A stretch of 46,224 bases of DNA, from assembly GCF_001553455.1 (NCBI RefSeq), contig NZ_BBOX01000053.1, positions 1 to 46,224 on the forward strand, written 5' to 3'. The position numbers were made by a program, and so were the translations under genes. The notes under the pieces were generated by a model. The model worked only from the letters and a program-made list of their open reading frames with translations, did no database searches and had not been told where the DNA came from. Origin of the DNA: Streptomyces hygroscopicus subsp. hygroscopicus. GTDB taxonomy: Bacteria > Actinomycetota > Actinomycetes > Streptomycetales > Streptomycetaceae. Positions 1-8,490 of the stretch are shown here, piece by piece; within the stretch, counting starts at the first letter, position 1; each line of letters opens with the position of its first letter.

Positions 1-3000
1 GCCGTGCTCTCCCGGGACCCAGGCGGGCGGCGGGGCGAACAGCGCGTCCGCGTCCATCCGGGCCAAGGCCTGGGGCCCGGTGATCCGGCCGTCCCGCCAC
101 AGGCGCTGCGCGACCCGGTTCAGGACGTGCGGCGCGGCGGCGGCCGGGCGCACCTGCACCAGCCACAGCGTGCCCCGTTCGACGACGAACTCCACATCGG
201 CCATCGCGCCCAGCTCCCGGTGCAGCCGGTCCACCAGCCCGGCCAATCGCCGGTGGACCGTGGCGTCCCGTGCGCCGAGCGCGTCGACCGACTGCGGGGT
301 GCGGGTGCCGGAGACCAGGTCCTCACCGGTGGAGCCGGACAGGAACTCGCCGAACAGGCCCGCGTCGCCATTGACCGGGTTGTGGCTGAACACCACCCCG
401 CTGCCGGAGACGCCGTCGGCCATGCCGTACGCCAGCGCCTGCACCACCACCGCCGGTCCCGGCCGTTCGGGGATGCCGTTCGCCTGCCGGTACCGGCGGG
501 CGCGTGCCCCGTTCCAGGAGGCGCGCACCGCCTCCACGGCGACCCGCACCTGACCGGCCGGGTCCATGGGGTAGGCGGTGCCGGTGAGTTCGGCGTACAG
601 CCGGCGCAGCCGGTCGTACCGCTCCGCCGGGTCGCCGGAGCGCTCCGCCGGGTCGCCGGACGGGCCGCCCTCGGCGGCGCTCAGCCGGGTGGCGTCGGCC
701 CCGCCGACGTACCGGCACAGGTGGCGGGCCTGGGTGAGCAGGACCTCCCAGGCGGCGGTCCGGCTCCCCAGGCGCCGCGCGAGCGGTTCGACGTCGTCGG
801 GGGACAGCCCGATGCCGAGGAGGGTGTCCATCATGCCGGGCATGCTCCGGGGCGGGCTGGAGCGCACGGCGAGCCCCACCGCGGACTCGCGCGGGGCCAT
901 GGTGTCCGCCGCCGCCCCGGCCAGTTCGGCGAGGACCGCGCGGATCCGCTCCTCGGGCACCTCGCCCTCGGCGAGTTCCGCCGCGTCCAGCACCGTGAAC
1001 GGCGGGACGGGAAGGCCGAGCCGCCGCATCAGCGCCAGGTGGTGGCCCTTGCCGCCGAGCAGGGCGCGCGACTCCCCGGCGGGCCGGGCCGCGGCCCGGC
1101 CCCCGGCCATCGCCTCGATCCTCCCGTGCCCGGCCGCCCCCGCCGTCCCGTGACCAGCCGTCCCAGCAGCCCCATCCCCAGCCACCGCACCCGCCGTCCC
1201 GTACCCAACCGGCCCAACAGCCCCATCCCCAACCACCGCACCCGCCACCCCGCACCCAACCGGCCCAGCAACCCCACCCCCAGCCACCGCACCCGCCACC
1301 CCGCACCCAACCGGCCCAGCAACCCCGTACCCAACCGGCTCCGCCGGCGCCCCGCCACCCGTGGGCGGCACCGCCCTCAGCCGACCGCTGTCCGCCTCCT
1401 CCTCGAAGAGGTGGGGGAAGCCCTCGCCCAGGTGCAGCGGCGTGCCGGTGAGTTCACCGGTCACCAGCGACCGCCACAGCTTGCCGCGCTGGGGCTTTCC
1501 GCTGGTGGTGCGGGGCACCGCGAGCGCGCCCACATGCAGCACGGCGGTGCGGCCGACGGCCAGGCCGAAGGATTCGAGGACGTCGCCGAGCCGCTCGACG
1601 TCCACCGCCTCGGCCCCCCGCTGGACCGCGACGAACACGGCCGGGGTGCCGGTGGCGGAGTTGAGGACGACGGCCAGCTTGTCGTGCTGGAGGCCCAGCG
1701 TCCGCACCAGCGCCAGCTCCACGTCCTCGGCGGTGACGTACCGTCCGTTGACCTTGACGGAGTCGCCGGCCCGGCCCAGGACGTAGATCTGCTCCTGGAA
1801 GCGGAAGCCGAGGTCGCCGGTGCGGTAGCCGCCGGTGGTGAACCGCTCGTCCTCCGGGGGCGCCCCGAAGTAGCCGCCGGACAGCGCGGGCGAGCGGACC
1901 AGCAGTTCGCCGACGTGCCCGTCGGGCAGCGCCCGGCCGTCCTCGCCGGTCACCTGGATGTCGACGCCGACCAGTTCGGTGCCGCAGGACACCACGCTGT
2001 GCAGGGTCTCCTCGCCCGGCGCGGCTGCGGCCAGCGTGCGCCGTCCGGCGATCCGCACCGGGGCGCCCTGGCTGAATTCGGTGGAGCCCAGCAGCAGCGC
2101 CTCCGGTTCCTGTCCGGAGCCGGCCCCGGAGACCGCGAGGGTCGCCTCGGCCATGCCGTAGGACGGCGAGAGGGTGTCCGGTGCCAGCCCGTGCGGGGCG
2201 AGCAGTGCGTGGAAGGCGTCGAGCACGGACATGCTGACCCGGTCGGAACCGACGATCAGCGACCGCCAGGCGCGGAAGTCCAGGCCCGTGAGGTCCGCCG
2301 GACGCACCCGGCGCACCACCCGCTCCAGCGCGAAGTTGGGGATCGCCGAGTGGGTGCCGCCGCGTTCGCCGAAGATCTTCAGCCATTCCAGCGGGCGCCG
2401 GACGAAGTGCTCGGGCCGCATCAGCCACACCTCGCAGCCGAGCACCACTGGGGTGAGGAACAGCCCGATGAGCCCCATGTCGTGGTGGAGCGGCAGCCAG
2501 GAGCCGAAGGAACAGCCCGGTGTGATGCGGTACTTGTTCTCCAGCAGCATGACCTGGGACAGCACGGCCTCGCTGGTCAGCGTCACCCCCCGCGGTGCGC
2601 TGGACGAGCCGGAGGTGAACTGGACCAGTGCCAGGTCGTCCTTGGCCAGCACGGCGCGGCCACGGTCGCCGCCCCCGGGCAGCGGGCGGCGCGCGTCGAT
2701 CACGCGCGGCGCCGTCTCGGGCAGTCCGGACAGCAGCTCCAGGACCGCGCCCTCGCCGACCACACAGGTGGGGCGCAGGGTGCCCAGCAGCCCGGCGACG
2801 AAGGTGCCGTAGTCGACGGGGCCCTGGTAGCCGCGCGGGGCGATCGGCGTCGGTGTGGCGCCGACCGCCATGACGGCGAAGAAGTACCGTGCGAACTCCG
2901 GCCCGGAGGGCAGGATCAGCGCGACCCGGTCGCCGGGGGCGACGCCGTGCCGCCGCAGGTCGGCGGCGGCGCCGAAGACCTGCTCGGCGAATTCCGGGTA

Positions 3001-3087
3001 GCTGTGGCGGGTCCACTGCCTGCCGTCGTACGTGTTGATCCCGGCGTCGGTGGCCGGCTGGGTGAGCCAGCTGGTCAGATCGCGCAT
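1..3087 (-). CDS. Fatty-acyl-AMP ligase fused to a pyruvate phosphate dikinase ATP-grasp domain (C-terminus beyond the window)
   Basis: One reading frame stays open from the ATG at 3087 to position 1 (1029 codons visible). Residues 1 to about 560 are a fatty-acyl-AMP ligase (FAAL): FTSGSSSAPRGV, LPLHHDMGLIG, PNFALERVVRR, SYGMAEATLAV and a C-terminal TTSGKPQRGKL. Residues about 585-657 are a Gly/Ala/Val/Pro linker built from 17-residue repeats. From about residue 670 the protein matches the ATP-binding half of pyruvate phosphate dikinase: LLGGKGHHLALMRRLGLPVP, LAVRSS, SMPGMMDTLLG, SWNGARARRYRQANGIP, GEFLSGSTGEDLVSGTRTPQ and DVEFVVERGTLWLVQVRP. The family role is ATP-dependent charging of a histidine; the FAAL should adenylate an acid and load it onto the ACP encoded just upstream (13-base overlap). 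GGGAG lies before the ATG. Whether the fusion also carries its own phosphohistidine domain cannot be seen, because the gene leaves the window where that domain would begin. Confidence 0.88.
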   Translation of the reverse strand, partial: MRDLTSWLTQPATDAGINTYDGRQWTRHSYPEFAEQVFGAAADLRRHGVAPGDRVALILPSGPEFARYFFAVMAVGATPTPIAPRGYQGPVDYGTFVAGLLGTLRPTCVVGEGAVLELLSGLPETAPRVIDARRPLPGGGDRGRAVLAKDDLALVQFTSGSSSAPRGVTLTSEAVLSQVMLLENKYRITPGCSFGSWLPLHHDMGLIGLFLTPVVLGCEVWLMRPEHFVRRPLEWLKIFGERGGTHSAIPNFALERVVRRVRPADLTGLDFRAWRSLIVGSDRVSMSVLDAFHALLAPHGLAPDTLSPSYGMAEATLAVSGAGSGQEPEALLLGSTEFSQGAPVRIAGRRTLAAAAPGEETLHSVVSCGTELVGVDIQVTGEDGRALPDGHVGELLVRSPALSGGYFGAPPEDERFTTGGYRTGDLGFRFQEQIYVLGRAGDSVKVNGRYVTAEDVELALVRTLGLQHDKLAVVLNSATGTPAVFVAVQRGAEAVDVERLGDVLESFGLAVGRTAVLHVGALAVPRTTSGKPQRGKLWRSLVTGELTGTPLHLGEGFPHLFEEEADSGRLRAVPPTGGGAPAEPVGYGVAGPVGCGVAGAVAGGGVAGPVGCGVAGAVVGDGAVGPVGYGTAGAVAGDGAAGTAGHGTAGAAGHGRIEAMAGGRAAARPAGESRALLGGKGHHLALMRRLGLPVPPFTVLDAAELAEGEVPEERIRAVLAELAGAAADTMAPRESAVGLAVRSSPPRSMPGMMDTLLGIGLSPDDVEPLARRLGSRTAAWEVLLTQARHLCRYVGGADATRLSAAEGGPSGDPAERSGDPAERYDRLRRLYAELTGTAYPMDPAGQVRVAVEAVRASWNGARARRYRQANGIPERPGPAVVVQALAYGMADGVSGSGVVFSHNPVNGDAGLFGEFLSGSTGEDLVSGTRTPQSVDALGARDATVHRRLAGLVDRLHRELGAMADVEFVVERGTLWLVQVRPAAAAPHVLNRVAQRLWRDGRITGPQALARMDADALFAPPPAWVPGEHG
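1117..1320 (-). repeat. 51-bp in-frame tandem repeat encoding the FAAL-dikinase linker
   Basis: Units begin (minus strand) at 1320, 1269, 1218 and 1167, the last one degenerate. Each 51-bp unit encodes 17 residues of the type AGPVGCGVAGAVAGGGV. Being an exact multiple of three, the array can change length without breaking the frame. It joins two catalytic domains, so a flexible tether is the likely role. Confidence 0.85.
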
Positions 3088-3401
3088 CCGGTCTCCCGCG
3101 GGGTCTGCCCGGTATCGGCGCCGGCGGCGACCTTGGACCGGATGAGGGCGGCGAGGTCGCCGACGGTGCCGGCGGTGTAGGTCTCCGGGGTGTCGATCAG
3201 CTCGATGCCGAACTCGTCCTCGACCCGGGTCAGCACCTCCAGCAGGGCGAGCGAGTCCAGCCGGATGTCCTGGCTGATGGAATCGGTCAGCCGCAGGTCG
3301 CGGCGGGGCCGGTCGACGGCGATGGCCTCTTCGAGCGTGGCCACGATCGCCTCGACGGCGGGTGCGGAAGCGGCCTCGGTGGCCGCGTGGTTCTCAGTCA
3401 A
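3075..3401 (-). CDS. Stand-alone acyl carrier protein
   Basis: A 108-residue protein with the phosphopantetheine site IRLDSLALLEVL (Ser50) followed by the acidic helix TRVEDEFGIEL, as in discrete carrier proteins of polyketide or fatty-acid type pathways. The start is TTG at 3401 with GAGGA a few bases upstream; it overlaps the stop of the phosphohistidine-enzyme gene by 8 bases, and the downstream FAAL start lies inside its last codons. This coupling makes it the expected carrier for the acyl group activated by the FAAL. A long Ala/Glu-rich N-terminal stretch (residues 5-20) and a short polar tail are unremarkable. Confidence 0.9.
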   Translation of the reverse strand: MTENHAATEAASAPAVEAIVATLEEAIAVDRPRRDLRLTDSISQDIRLDSLALLEVLTRVEDEFGIELIDTPETYTAGTVGDLAALIRSKVAAGADTGQTPRETGCAI

Positions 3402-4920
3402 GGATCCTCACTTCTCCCGTGTCGCCGTTCACCCGCACGCGGCGGCCCGGTGTGATGTCCGAGGCCAGCGGGTGCGACACCACGGCGGGCACCCCCATCT
3501 CCCGGCACAGGATCGCGACGTGCGAGTACTGACTGCCGCGGGCGGTCACCACCGCGCCGACGAAGGGCAGGATGGGCATGATGTTGGCGTCGGCGCTCTC
3601 GCAGACCAGGACCACACCGTCCTCGGTCGGCATGTCCTCCACGCCGATGGCCACGCCCTCGAACACCCCCGGCGAGACGCCGGTGGGGCGGCGCCGGGGC
3701 ACCGCGTCCGGTGCGGCGCCCGGCCGCAGGTCCAGGTAGTCCGGCATGTCCAGGCCGAGCGCCTCGGCGCAGGACTCCCGGCGCCGTTCGACCTCGGCGG
3801 GTCCGGGCAGGTCCGGGCCGCTGAGCTCGTCCATGGACAGGTAAGGCCAGTCGGCGTGGGCCACGCCACGGGCGCGGGCCAGCTCCCGGGCCAGGGTGCG
3901 GTGCACGTGCAGCAGCCGCATCGCCAGGGACTTGGACTGCTCCCGCACCGACATCATGTCGCCGAGGAAGAGCACGGAGGCGTCGACGGCCCGGCCGCGC
4001 AGCGCCGACCGCATGCCGATGAGCGCCTCGCGCGGACTGACGTCGGCGGGGCCGCCGCTGCCCGCCATGGGCTTGGCGACCGGGCGCACCGCGTACTCCA
4101 CCCACGGCAGGTGCTGGTCGGCCACCTCGTAGAAGATCTTGTCGAGGAAGTCGGCCGGGCCCTCCCGCATGCCGCCGAGCCCGTACAGCCGGGTCCAGGG
4201 CAGCTCGGCCGGTTCCCGCAGCCAGCCCGCCACCGACTCGGCGTCGGGCACCAGTTTTCCGGTGACCTTGCGGCGGACCACCTCGGCGGCGACGGCGCCG
4301 GAGGTGCAGGTGATGTGCACCTCCCAGGCGATCTCCAGCAGCCGCTTGCCCCGGGCCACGAACTCCCCCAGCCGCCAGTCGATACCGGCCGCCGCCGCGT
4401 CCCGCACCTCCTGCTCGAAGGCGAACACCCGCTGTTCCAGGGTGGCGTTGCGGGTGCGCAGCCGGAGCAGTTCGGTCAGCATCCGCGGGCCGACCATGAC
4501 CTTGCGCCAGCCCCTGACCCGTTCCACGTCGGAGGGCGGCGGCGGCTGGACGCCCTCGAAGTACGCCTCGGTGACGTCCCTCGGCTCGGTGAGCACGACC
4601 TCCTCGGCGACATGGCAGTAGGCCGTGAGGTTGTGGTACGGGCGCAGGCCCAGATAGCCGGTGAAGACATAGGTCGAGCCGGTGGTCCAGCGCGGACGGC
4701 CCAGCACCCGGCCGATGAAGCGGCGGGTGCCCAGTTCCATCGGGCGGCCGACCAGCGACCAGGACATCGGGGAGAGCCGCTCGGGGGCGACCTCGCCGAA
4801 GTTGCCCGCCGAGTAGACCCGCAGCCGGGGGTGAACGTGGGTGTCCACCCGGCAGTACGGCGGCTGGCGGCCGGTGTCCTGTCCGGTGCCGGTGGGCGCC
4901 GTGGCGGATGGTGTGGTCAT
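3394..4920 (-). CDS. PEP-utilizing (phosphohistidine) enzyme, central and swivelling His domains without an ATP-grasp domain
   Basis: A 508-residue protein resembling the central plus C-terminal parts of PEP-synthase-like phosphotransferases (the rifampin phosphotransferase type of layout). The N-terminal part has NFGEVAPERLSPMSWSL, typical of the substrate-binding region; the C-terminal swivelling domain carries AVVTARGSQYSHVAILCREM with the phospho-accepting His467, then GVPAVV and RVRVNGDTGEV. It has no ATP-binding domain of its own. A dikinase-type ATP-grasp domain is fused to the FAAL two genes downstream, so the two proteins may form one split dikinase, comparable in layout to phenylphosphate synthase. 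The substrate is unknown; a hydroxyl on the acyl chain or its reduced alcohol is my guess. Its ATG overlaps the stop of the preceding SDR (ATGA). Confidence 0.82.
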   Translation of the reverse strand: MTTPSATAPTGTGQDTGRQPPYCRVDTHVHPRLRVYSAGNFGEVAPERLSPMSWSLVGRPMELGTRRFIGRVLGRPRWTTGSTYVFTGYLGLRPYHNLTAYCHVAEEVVLTEPRDVTEAYFEGVQPPPPSDVERVRGWRKVMVGPRMLTELLRLRTRNATLEQRVFAFEQEVRDAAAAGIDWRLGEFVARGKRLLEIAWEVHITCTSGAVAAEVVRRKVTGKLVPDAESVAGWLREPAELPWTRLYGLGGMREGPADFLDKIFYEVADQHLPWVEYAVRPVAKPMAGSGGPADVSPREALIGMRSALRGRAVDASVLFLGDMMSVREQSKSLAMRLLHVHRTLARELARARGVAHADWPYLSMDELSGPDLPGPAEVERRRESCAEALGLDMPDYLDLRPGAAPDAVPRRRPTGVSPGVFEGVAIGVEDMPTEDGVVLVCESADANIMPILPFVGAVVTARGSQYSHVAILCREMGVPAVVSHPLASDITPGRRVRVNGDTGEVRILD

Positions 4921-5936
4921 CGATGGCTCACTTCCGCGTCCACGGGAAGCAGCACCCGCCGCGTGTCACGCAGCAGGTCCGCTGTCGCCGAGAGGTATCC
5001 GGGTCGTTCCGCCGGCACCGGCCGGGGCAGGGTGTCGAGCACCGCGGGGTCGAGGTCGGGCAGCGGTGAGGTGTACTCCAGGGCACCGGCTCCCAGGCCC
5101 AGCCGGCGCGCCGCCTGGCGCTGCAGCCAGCGGACCGGGCGGCCGCCGCCCCGGGTGCCGCCCTCCACCAGCCGGGGCACCACGTTCCACGGCCGGCACA
5201 GCTCGTGCAGCACCCGCGCCAGCGTGGGCCGGGCGGGGTCGAAGTAGGTGCACACCTCCGGTACCTCGCCGGGCCGGGTGGCCAGTTCGGCGATCACCTG
5301 TCCGGCGACGGCCACGTCGCCGGCGTAGACGGGGTACCGGCCGCCGCGCTCCAGGATCAGCGGCATGCCCTGGAGCAGGGTGGGCAGCGCCTGCAGCGGG
5401 CCGCCGGTGCGCGGTACGAGTCCGGCGGGCGCCGGGCCGAGCAGCGGGCCGAACCGCACGATGCTCACCGGGACCCGGCTCTCCCGCCGGGCCACCGCCT
5501 CGGCGCGGTACTTGGCGTACTCGTACCAGTTGCGGAAGGACTGGCCGACGGCCAGCTCGCGGTTGCCGACCAGGCCCTCGGCGCGGCCGAGCGCCAGCAG
5601 TGAGGAGGTGTGCACCACCCGCCGGACGCCCGGCAGCCCGGCGGCCGTGTCCAGCACGTTCCGGGTGCCGGTCACATGGAGGTTGACCAGGCGGGAGGGG
5701 TCCGCGTCCCAGTCGACCGAGCCGAAGCAGGACACCACCGCCGCCACATCGGACAGCTCCGCCAGCTCCTTCGGGCCGAGCCCGAGGCCGGTGGCGGTGA
5801 CGTCCCCGGCCAGGCCGGTGCCGTGCCGGGCGTGGCCGCGCCGGCTCACCTCCACCACCTGGTGTCCGGCCTCGGTGAGCGACGCGCCCACCCAGTGGCC
5901 CAGGTATCCGGTGGAGCCGATGACGAGTACCTTCAC
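4917..5936 (-). CDS. Extended SDR / NAD-dependent epimerase-type reductase
   Basis: A 339-residue protein. The N-terminal nucleotide-binding loop is VIGSTGYLGHW, the mid-protein NAD signature VVSCFGSVDWD, and the catalytic pair sits in YEYAKYRAEA (Tyr-x3-Lys), with a Ser in VVHTSSLLALG. This is the extended SDR fold shared by sugar epimerases, 3-beta-HSDs and thioester/fatty-acyl reductases. The GTG start at 5936 has GGGGAGG six bases upstream and overlaps the stop of the neighbouring SDR (GTGA). Next to a FAAL, an ACP and another reductase, a ketone/aldehyde or thioester reduction on the acyl chain is more likely than sugar chemistry. Cofactor and substrate cannot be decided from sequence. 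Confidence 0.8.
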   Translation of the reverse strand: MKVLVIGSTGYLGHWVGASLTEAGHQVVEVSRRGHARHGTGLAGDVTATGLGLGPKELAELSDVAAVVSCFGSVDWDADPSRLVNLHVTGTRNVLDTAAGLPGVRRVVHTSSLLALGRAEGLVGNRELAVGQSFRNWYEYAKYRAEAVARRESRVPVSIVRFGPLLGPAPAGLVPRTGGPLQALPTLLQGMPLILERGGRYPVYAGDVAVAGQVIAELATRPGEVPEVCTYFDPARPTLARVLHELCRPWNVVPRLVEGGTRGGGRPVRWLQRQAARRLGLGAGALEYTSPLPDLDPAVLDTLPRPVPAERPGYLSATADLLRDTRRVLLPVDAEVSHR

Positions 5937-7102
5937 CGGAACCTCCCCAGCGGCAGTTCGGCCGTCGGGGCGACCGGTCGCTCCTCGGCCAGGTCGAAGG
6001 TGATCCGCAGGGTGGTCTCCAGCGGCACCGCGGGCAGCCAGCCACCGGTCAGCGACGCGAACCTGCCGCGTTCGAAGACCCGGTTGACGGCGACGTAGCG
6101 CAGCCCGTGCAGCCGGTTCCCGGCCTGGCGGCTCCAGCGCACATAGCGGGTCCCGGCCCGGGTGACCGTCTGCAGCACCCCGCGCGAGGCGGGCACCAGC
6201 CGCGGGATGTGGTAGCGGGAGCCGGCGGTCAGGCCGTCCAGGTGGGCCAGCAGCGCGGCCAGGGTGGGAGCCCGCTCCCCGGCCGCCACCTGGGCGATGA
6301 CACCGGAGCGCCACCGGGCGAAACCGTCGCCGCGGCCGTGGCCGAGCATCCGCAGCAGCGACTCGCCGATCAGGTCGCGCGGCAGGGTGTCCACCCGGGC
6401 GCCGCGCTGCGCGGGCAGCACCCGCAGCGCGGAGCCCTCCTCCCGGCGGGACACCAGCTGGTACAGCGAACTGCGCCGGGTGGTGCTCGCGGTCAGCGAG
6501 TTGCCGATCACTCCGCCGACGCGGGCCACCGCCACCGGGTGCCCGGTGCGCCGGGCGCGGGAGATCAGCGCCTGCTCCGACGTCCATTTGCTCAGCTCGT
6601 ACGGGGTGCGGTCGGTGCCGGGCGACAGCAGGTCCTCCGCCACGCTGCCGTCGGTGAGACCGGCGACGAAAACCGAGCTCGCCGACAGATAGGGCACCGG
6701 GCGGCCGAGCCGGGCGCCGAGCGCGCGGGCCAGTTCCAGGCCGTGCACCGCGCCCAGGAGGTTGACCTTGTCCAGCAGGGCGTGGCTGGCGGTCCAGTCG
6801 GTGGCGCCGGCCAGGTTGAGCACGGCGTCGATGTCGCCGAGCCCGTCCAGATCGGCCTCGGTCAGCCCCCAGCCGGGCTCGGTGACCTCGCCGACGACCT
6901 GCCGGGCCACGGCCGGGCCCATGATGTGCGCGGCCCGTGGCCTGCGCCGCACCAGCGCGACGATCGCGGGGGCGTCCTCGCCGAGGGCGCCGCACGCCTC
7001 CAGCAGCCCCCGGCCGACCTGCCCGGTGACCCCGGCGACCAGCAGGCGCAGCCCCCGGACGTCCGGCGGGCCGGCGGGCGCCGTGCCGTACGCCCCGCTC
7101 AT
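5933..7102 (-). CDS. Thioester-reductase / fatty-acyl-reductase-like SDR
   Basis: A 389-residue protein with VAGVTGQVGRGLLEA (nucleotide loop), VLNLAGATDWTASHALLDKV, YLSASSVFVAGL (Ser) and PYELSKWTSEQAL (Tyr-x3-Lys), followed by VARVGGVIGNS. The pattern is that of NAD_binding_4-type reductases (male-sterility/thioester-reductase family), which release a carrier-bound acyl chain as aldehyde or alcohol. It has its own C-terminal extension of about 120 residues. The ATG overlaps the acyl-CoA dehydrogenase stop (ATGA), and its own stop overlaps the next SDR, so all three should be cotranslated. With two reductases in tandem, a two-step thioester to aldehyde to alcohol reduction is plausible. Confidence 0.78.
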   Translation of the reverse strand: MSGAYGTAPAGPPDVRGLRLLVAGVTGQVGRGLLEACGALGEDAPAIVALVRRRPRAAHIMGPAVARQVVGEVTEPGWGLTEADLDGLGDIDAVLNLAGATDWTASHALLDKVNLLGAVHGLELARALGARLGRPVPYLSASSVFVAGLTDGSVAEDLLSPGTDRTPYELSKWTSEQALISRARRTGHPVAVARVGGVIGNSLTASTTRRSSLYQLVSRREEGSALRVLPAQRGARVDTLPRDLIGESLLRMLGHGRGDGFARWRSGVIAQVAAGERAPTLAALLAHLDGLTAGSRYHIPRLVPASRGVLQTVTRAGTRYVRWSRQAGNRLHGLRYVAVNRVFERGRFASLTGGWLPAVPLETTLRITFDLAEERPVAPTAELPLGRFR

Positions 7103-8286
7103 GCGGTGATCCGCACGGCGGAGCGGTACGCCTCGGCCGCGCCGCGCAGTTCACCGGCGACCAGTGCGAGCATCATCTCGTCCGTGCCACCGCCGATCCG
7201 GGCCAGCCGCACGTCCTGCCACATCTGGCCCAGCGGGGTCTCGCGGGTCAGGTAGCCGGCCCCGCCGAACACCTGGAGACACTCGCTGACCAGCCGCTCC
7301 GCCAGCCGGGCGGCGTGCACCTTCACCGCGGCGATCCGGGCCACCAGGGCGCGGTCCAGCGGCTCGGCCATCAGCCGGCCGGCCATGTGGTGCACGGCGG
7401 CGCGCAACACCTCGAGCTCCACCAGCACGTCGGCGAGCCGGAATTCGAGGTGCTGGTGAGAGCGGAGCGGGCCGCCGAACTGCTCCCGGCGCTCGCTGTG
7501 CTCCACGGCGAGCCCCAGCGCGTGGCCGACCGCGCCGAGCACCTGCGCGCCGACCGCGAGCCGTTCGAAGGACAGCCCGTAGCTGACGTTGGCCAGTCCC
7601 AGGCCCGGCCGGCCCAGCATGGCCTCGGCGGGGATCAGCACATCGTGGAACTCCACGGCCACCGTGTCCAGGGCGTGGGTACCGAGCTTGTCGTGCTCGC
7701 GCACCACCTCGGCCCGCGCCAGTGGCACCACCACCGTCGCCAGCCGCCGGGTGGGCGCGCCGGAGCCGTCCGCCAGCCGGCACAGCACGATCACGAAGTC
7801 GCCGACCGCGCCCAGCGAGACGTACTTCTTGCTGCCGCTGATCCGCCATCCGCCGGCCACCGGCGTGGCCAGGGTGCGCACCGCCGACAGATCGCTGCCG
7901 CCCTGCGGCTCGCTGGCGGCGAGGGCGCCGATGGCGGTGCCGTCCAGGGCCCGTTCGCGCAGGTCGGCGAGGTAGTCGGAGCCGGTGCCGAAGCGGTGCA
8001 GCATGGACAGCACCGACTCGGTGTGCAGACTCACGCCCACCGCGATACCGGTCGGCGCGCTTGCGGCGACCTCCTCGGCGAGGCTGACCCCGAGCAGCAC
8101 GTCGCCGGGGTGCGGACCGGCCCAGCGGCGGCGCAGCACGCCCAGCTTGCCCAGTTTCTCCAGCACGCCACGTGGGAACCGGCGCAGCCGGGAGGCGTCG
8201 CCGAGGCCGGAGAGGGCCTCGCGGACGTCGTCGCCCAGCGTGCCGGATCGTGGTGGTACGGATATGGCGTCATAGCCGACTGCCAT
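7099..8286 (-). CDS. Acyl-CoA (or acyl-ACP) dehydrogenase
   Basis: A 395-residue FAD enzyme of the acyl-CoA dehydrogenase family: ASEPQGGSDLSAVRT (flavin/substrate binding), GSKKYVSLGAVGDFV, QVFGGAGYLTRETPLGQMWQDVRLARIGGGTDE. The usual catalytic Glu before the C-terminal G-T is Gly here (IGGGTDE), but a Glu is present in LSFERLAVGAQ, the alternative position used by isovaleryl-CoA-type dehydrogenases, so activity is expected. It should introduce an alpha,beta double bond. In a FAAL/ACP operon the substrate may be ACP-bound. The ATG at 8286 has GGGGGAG just upstream; a repeat-bearing gap of about 200 bases separates it from the UbiA gene. Confidence 0.9.
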   Translation of the reverse strand: MAVGYDAISVPPRSGTLGDDVREALSGLGDASRLRRFPRGVLEKLGKLGVLRRRWAGPHPGDVLLGVSLAEEVAASAPTGIAVGVSLHTESVLSMLHRFGTGSDYLADLRERALDGTAIGALAASEPQGGSDLSAVRTLATPVAGGWRISGSKKYVSLGAVGDFVIVLCRLADGSGAPTRRLATVVVPLARAEVVREHDKLGTHALDTVAVEFHDVLIPAEAMLGRPGLGLANVSYGLSFERLAVGAQVLGAVGHALGLAVEHSERREQFGGPLRSHQHLEFRLADVLVELEVLRAAVHHMAGRLMAEPLDRALVARIAAVKVHAARLAERLVSECLQVFGGAGYLTRETPLGQMWQDVRLARIGGGTDEMMLALVAGELRGAAEAYRSAVRITA

Positions 8287-8370
8287 GGCTCCCCCTACCC
8301 CCTGTGAAGGGTTGTCTCACCGTGTCCGCGCGTCCGGAAGTGGCGGCGGACGGATGTCTTTCGTCGCGTC

Positions 8371-8490
8371 GGGCGGTGGACCGCGCCGTGTCGTCATCGG
8401 GCGGTGGACCGCACCGTGTGTGTCAGGTGATGAACCGCGTCGGTACGTCAGTCGGTGCGTCAGTCGGTGAACGTGTCAGGTGCCGACGCG
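8371..8490. repeat. Direct repeats between the acyl-CoA dehydrogenase and UbiA genes, including a copy of the UbiA 3' end
   Basis: A 21-bp unit (GGGCGGTGGACCGC then G/A then CCGTGT) occurs at 8371-8391 and 8399-8419. CGTCAGTCGGTG occurs twice in tandem at 8446-8469. The stretch 8423-8443 repeats the last codons of the UbiA gene (8491-8511) with two mismatches, so the end of that gene has been duplicated into the spacer. No gene is evident in the spacer 8287-8490. Confidence 0.7.

Noticed and set aside
323..3016. Long Arg-rich frames on the minus strand at 323-1306 and 1454-3016
   Set aside because: They are out of frame with the FAAL and dikinase motifs and have no family pattern.
4..3180. 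A plus-strand open frame of over 1000 codons
   Set aside because: It is opposite the FAAL-dikinase gene, is Arg/Gly/Pro/Gln-rich, and has no recognizable motifs; very high G+C keeps such antisense frames open.
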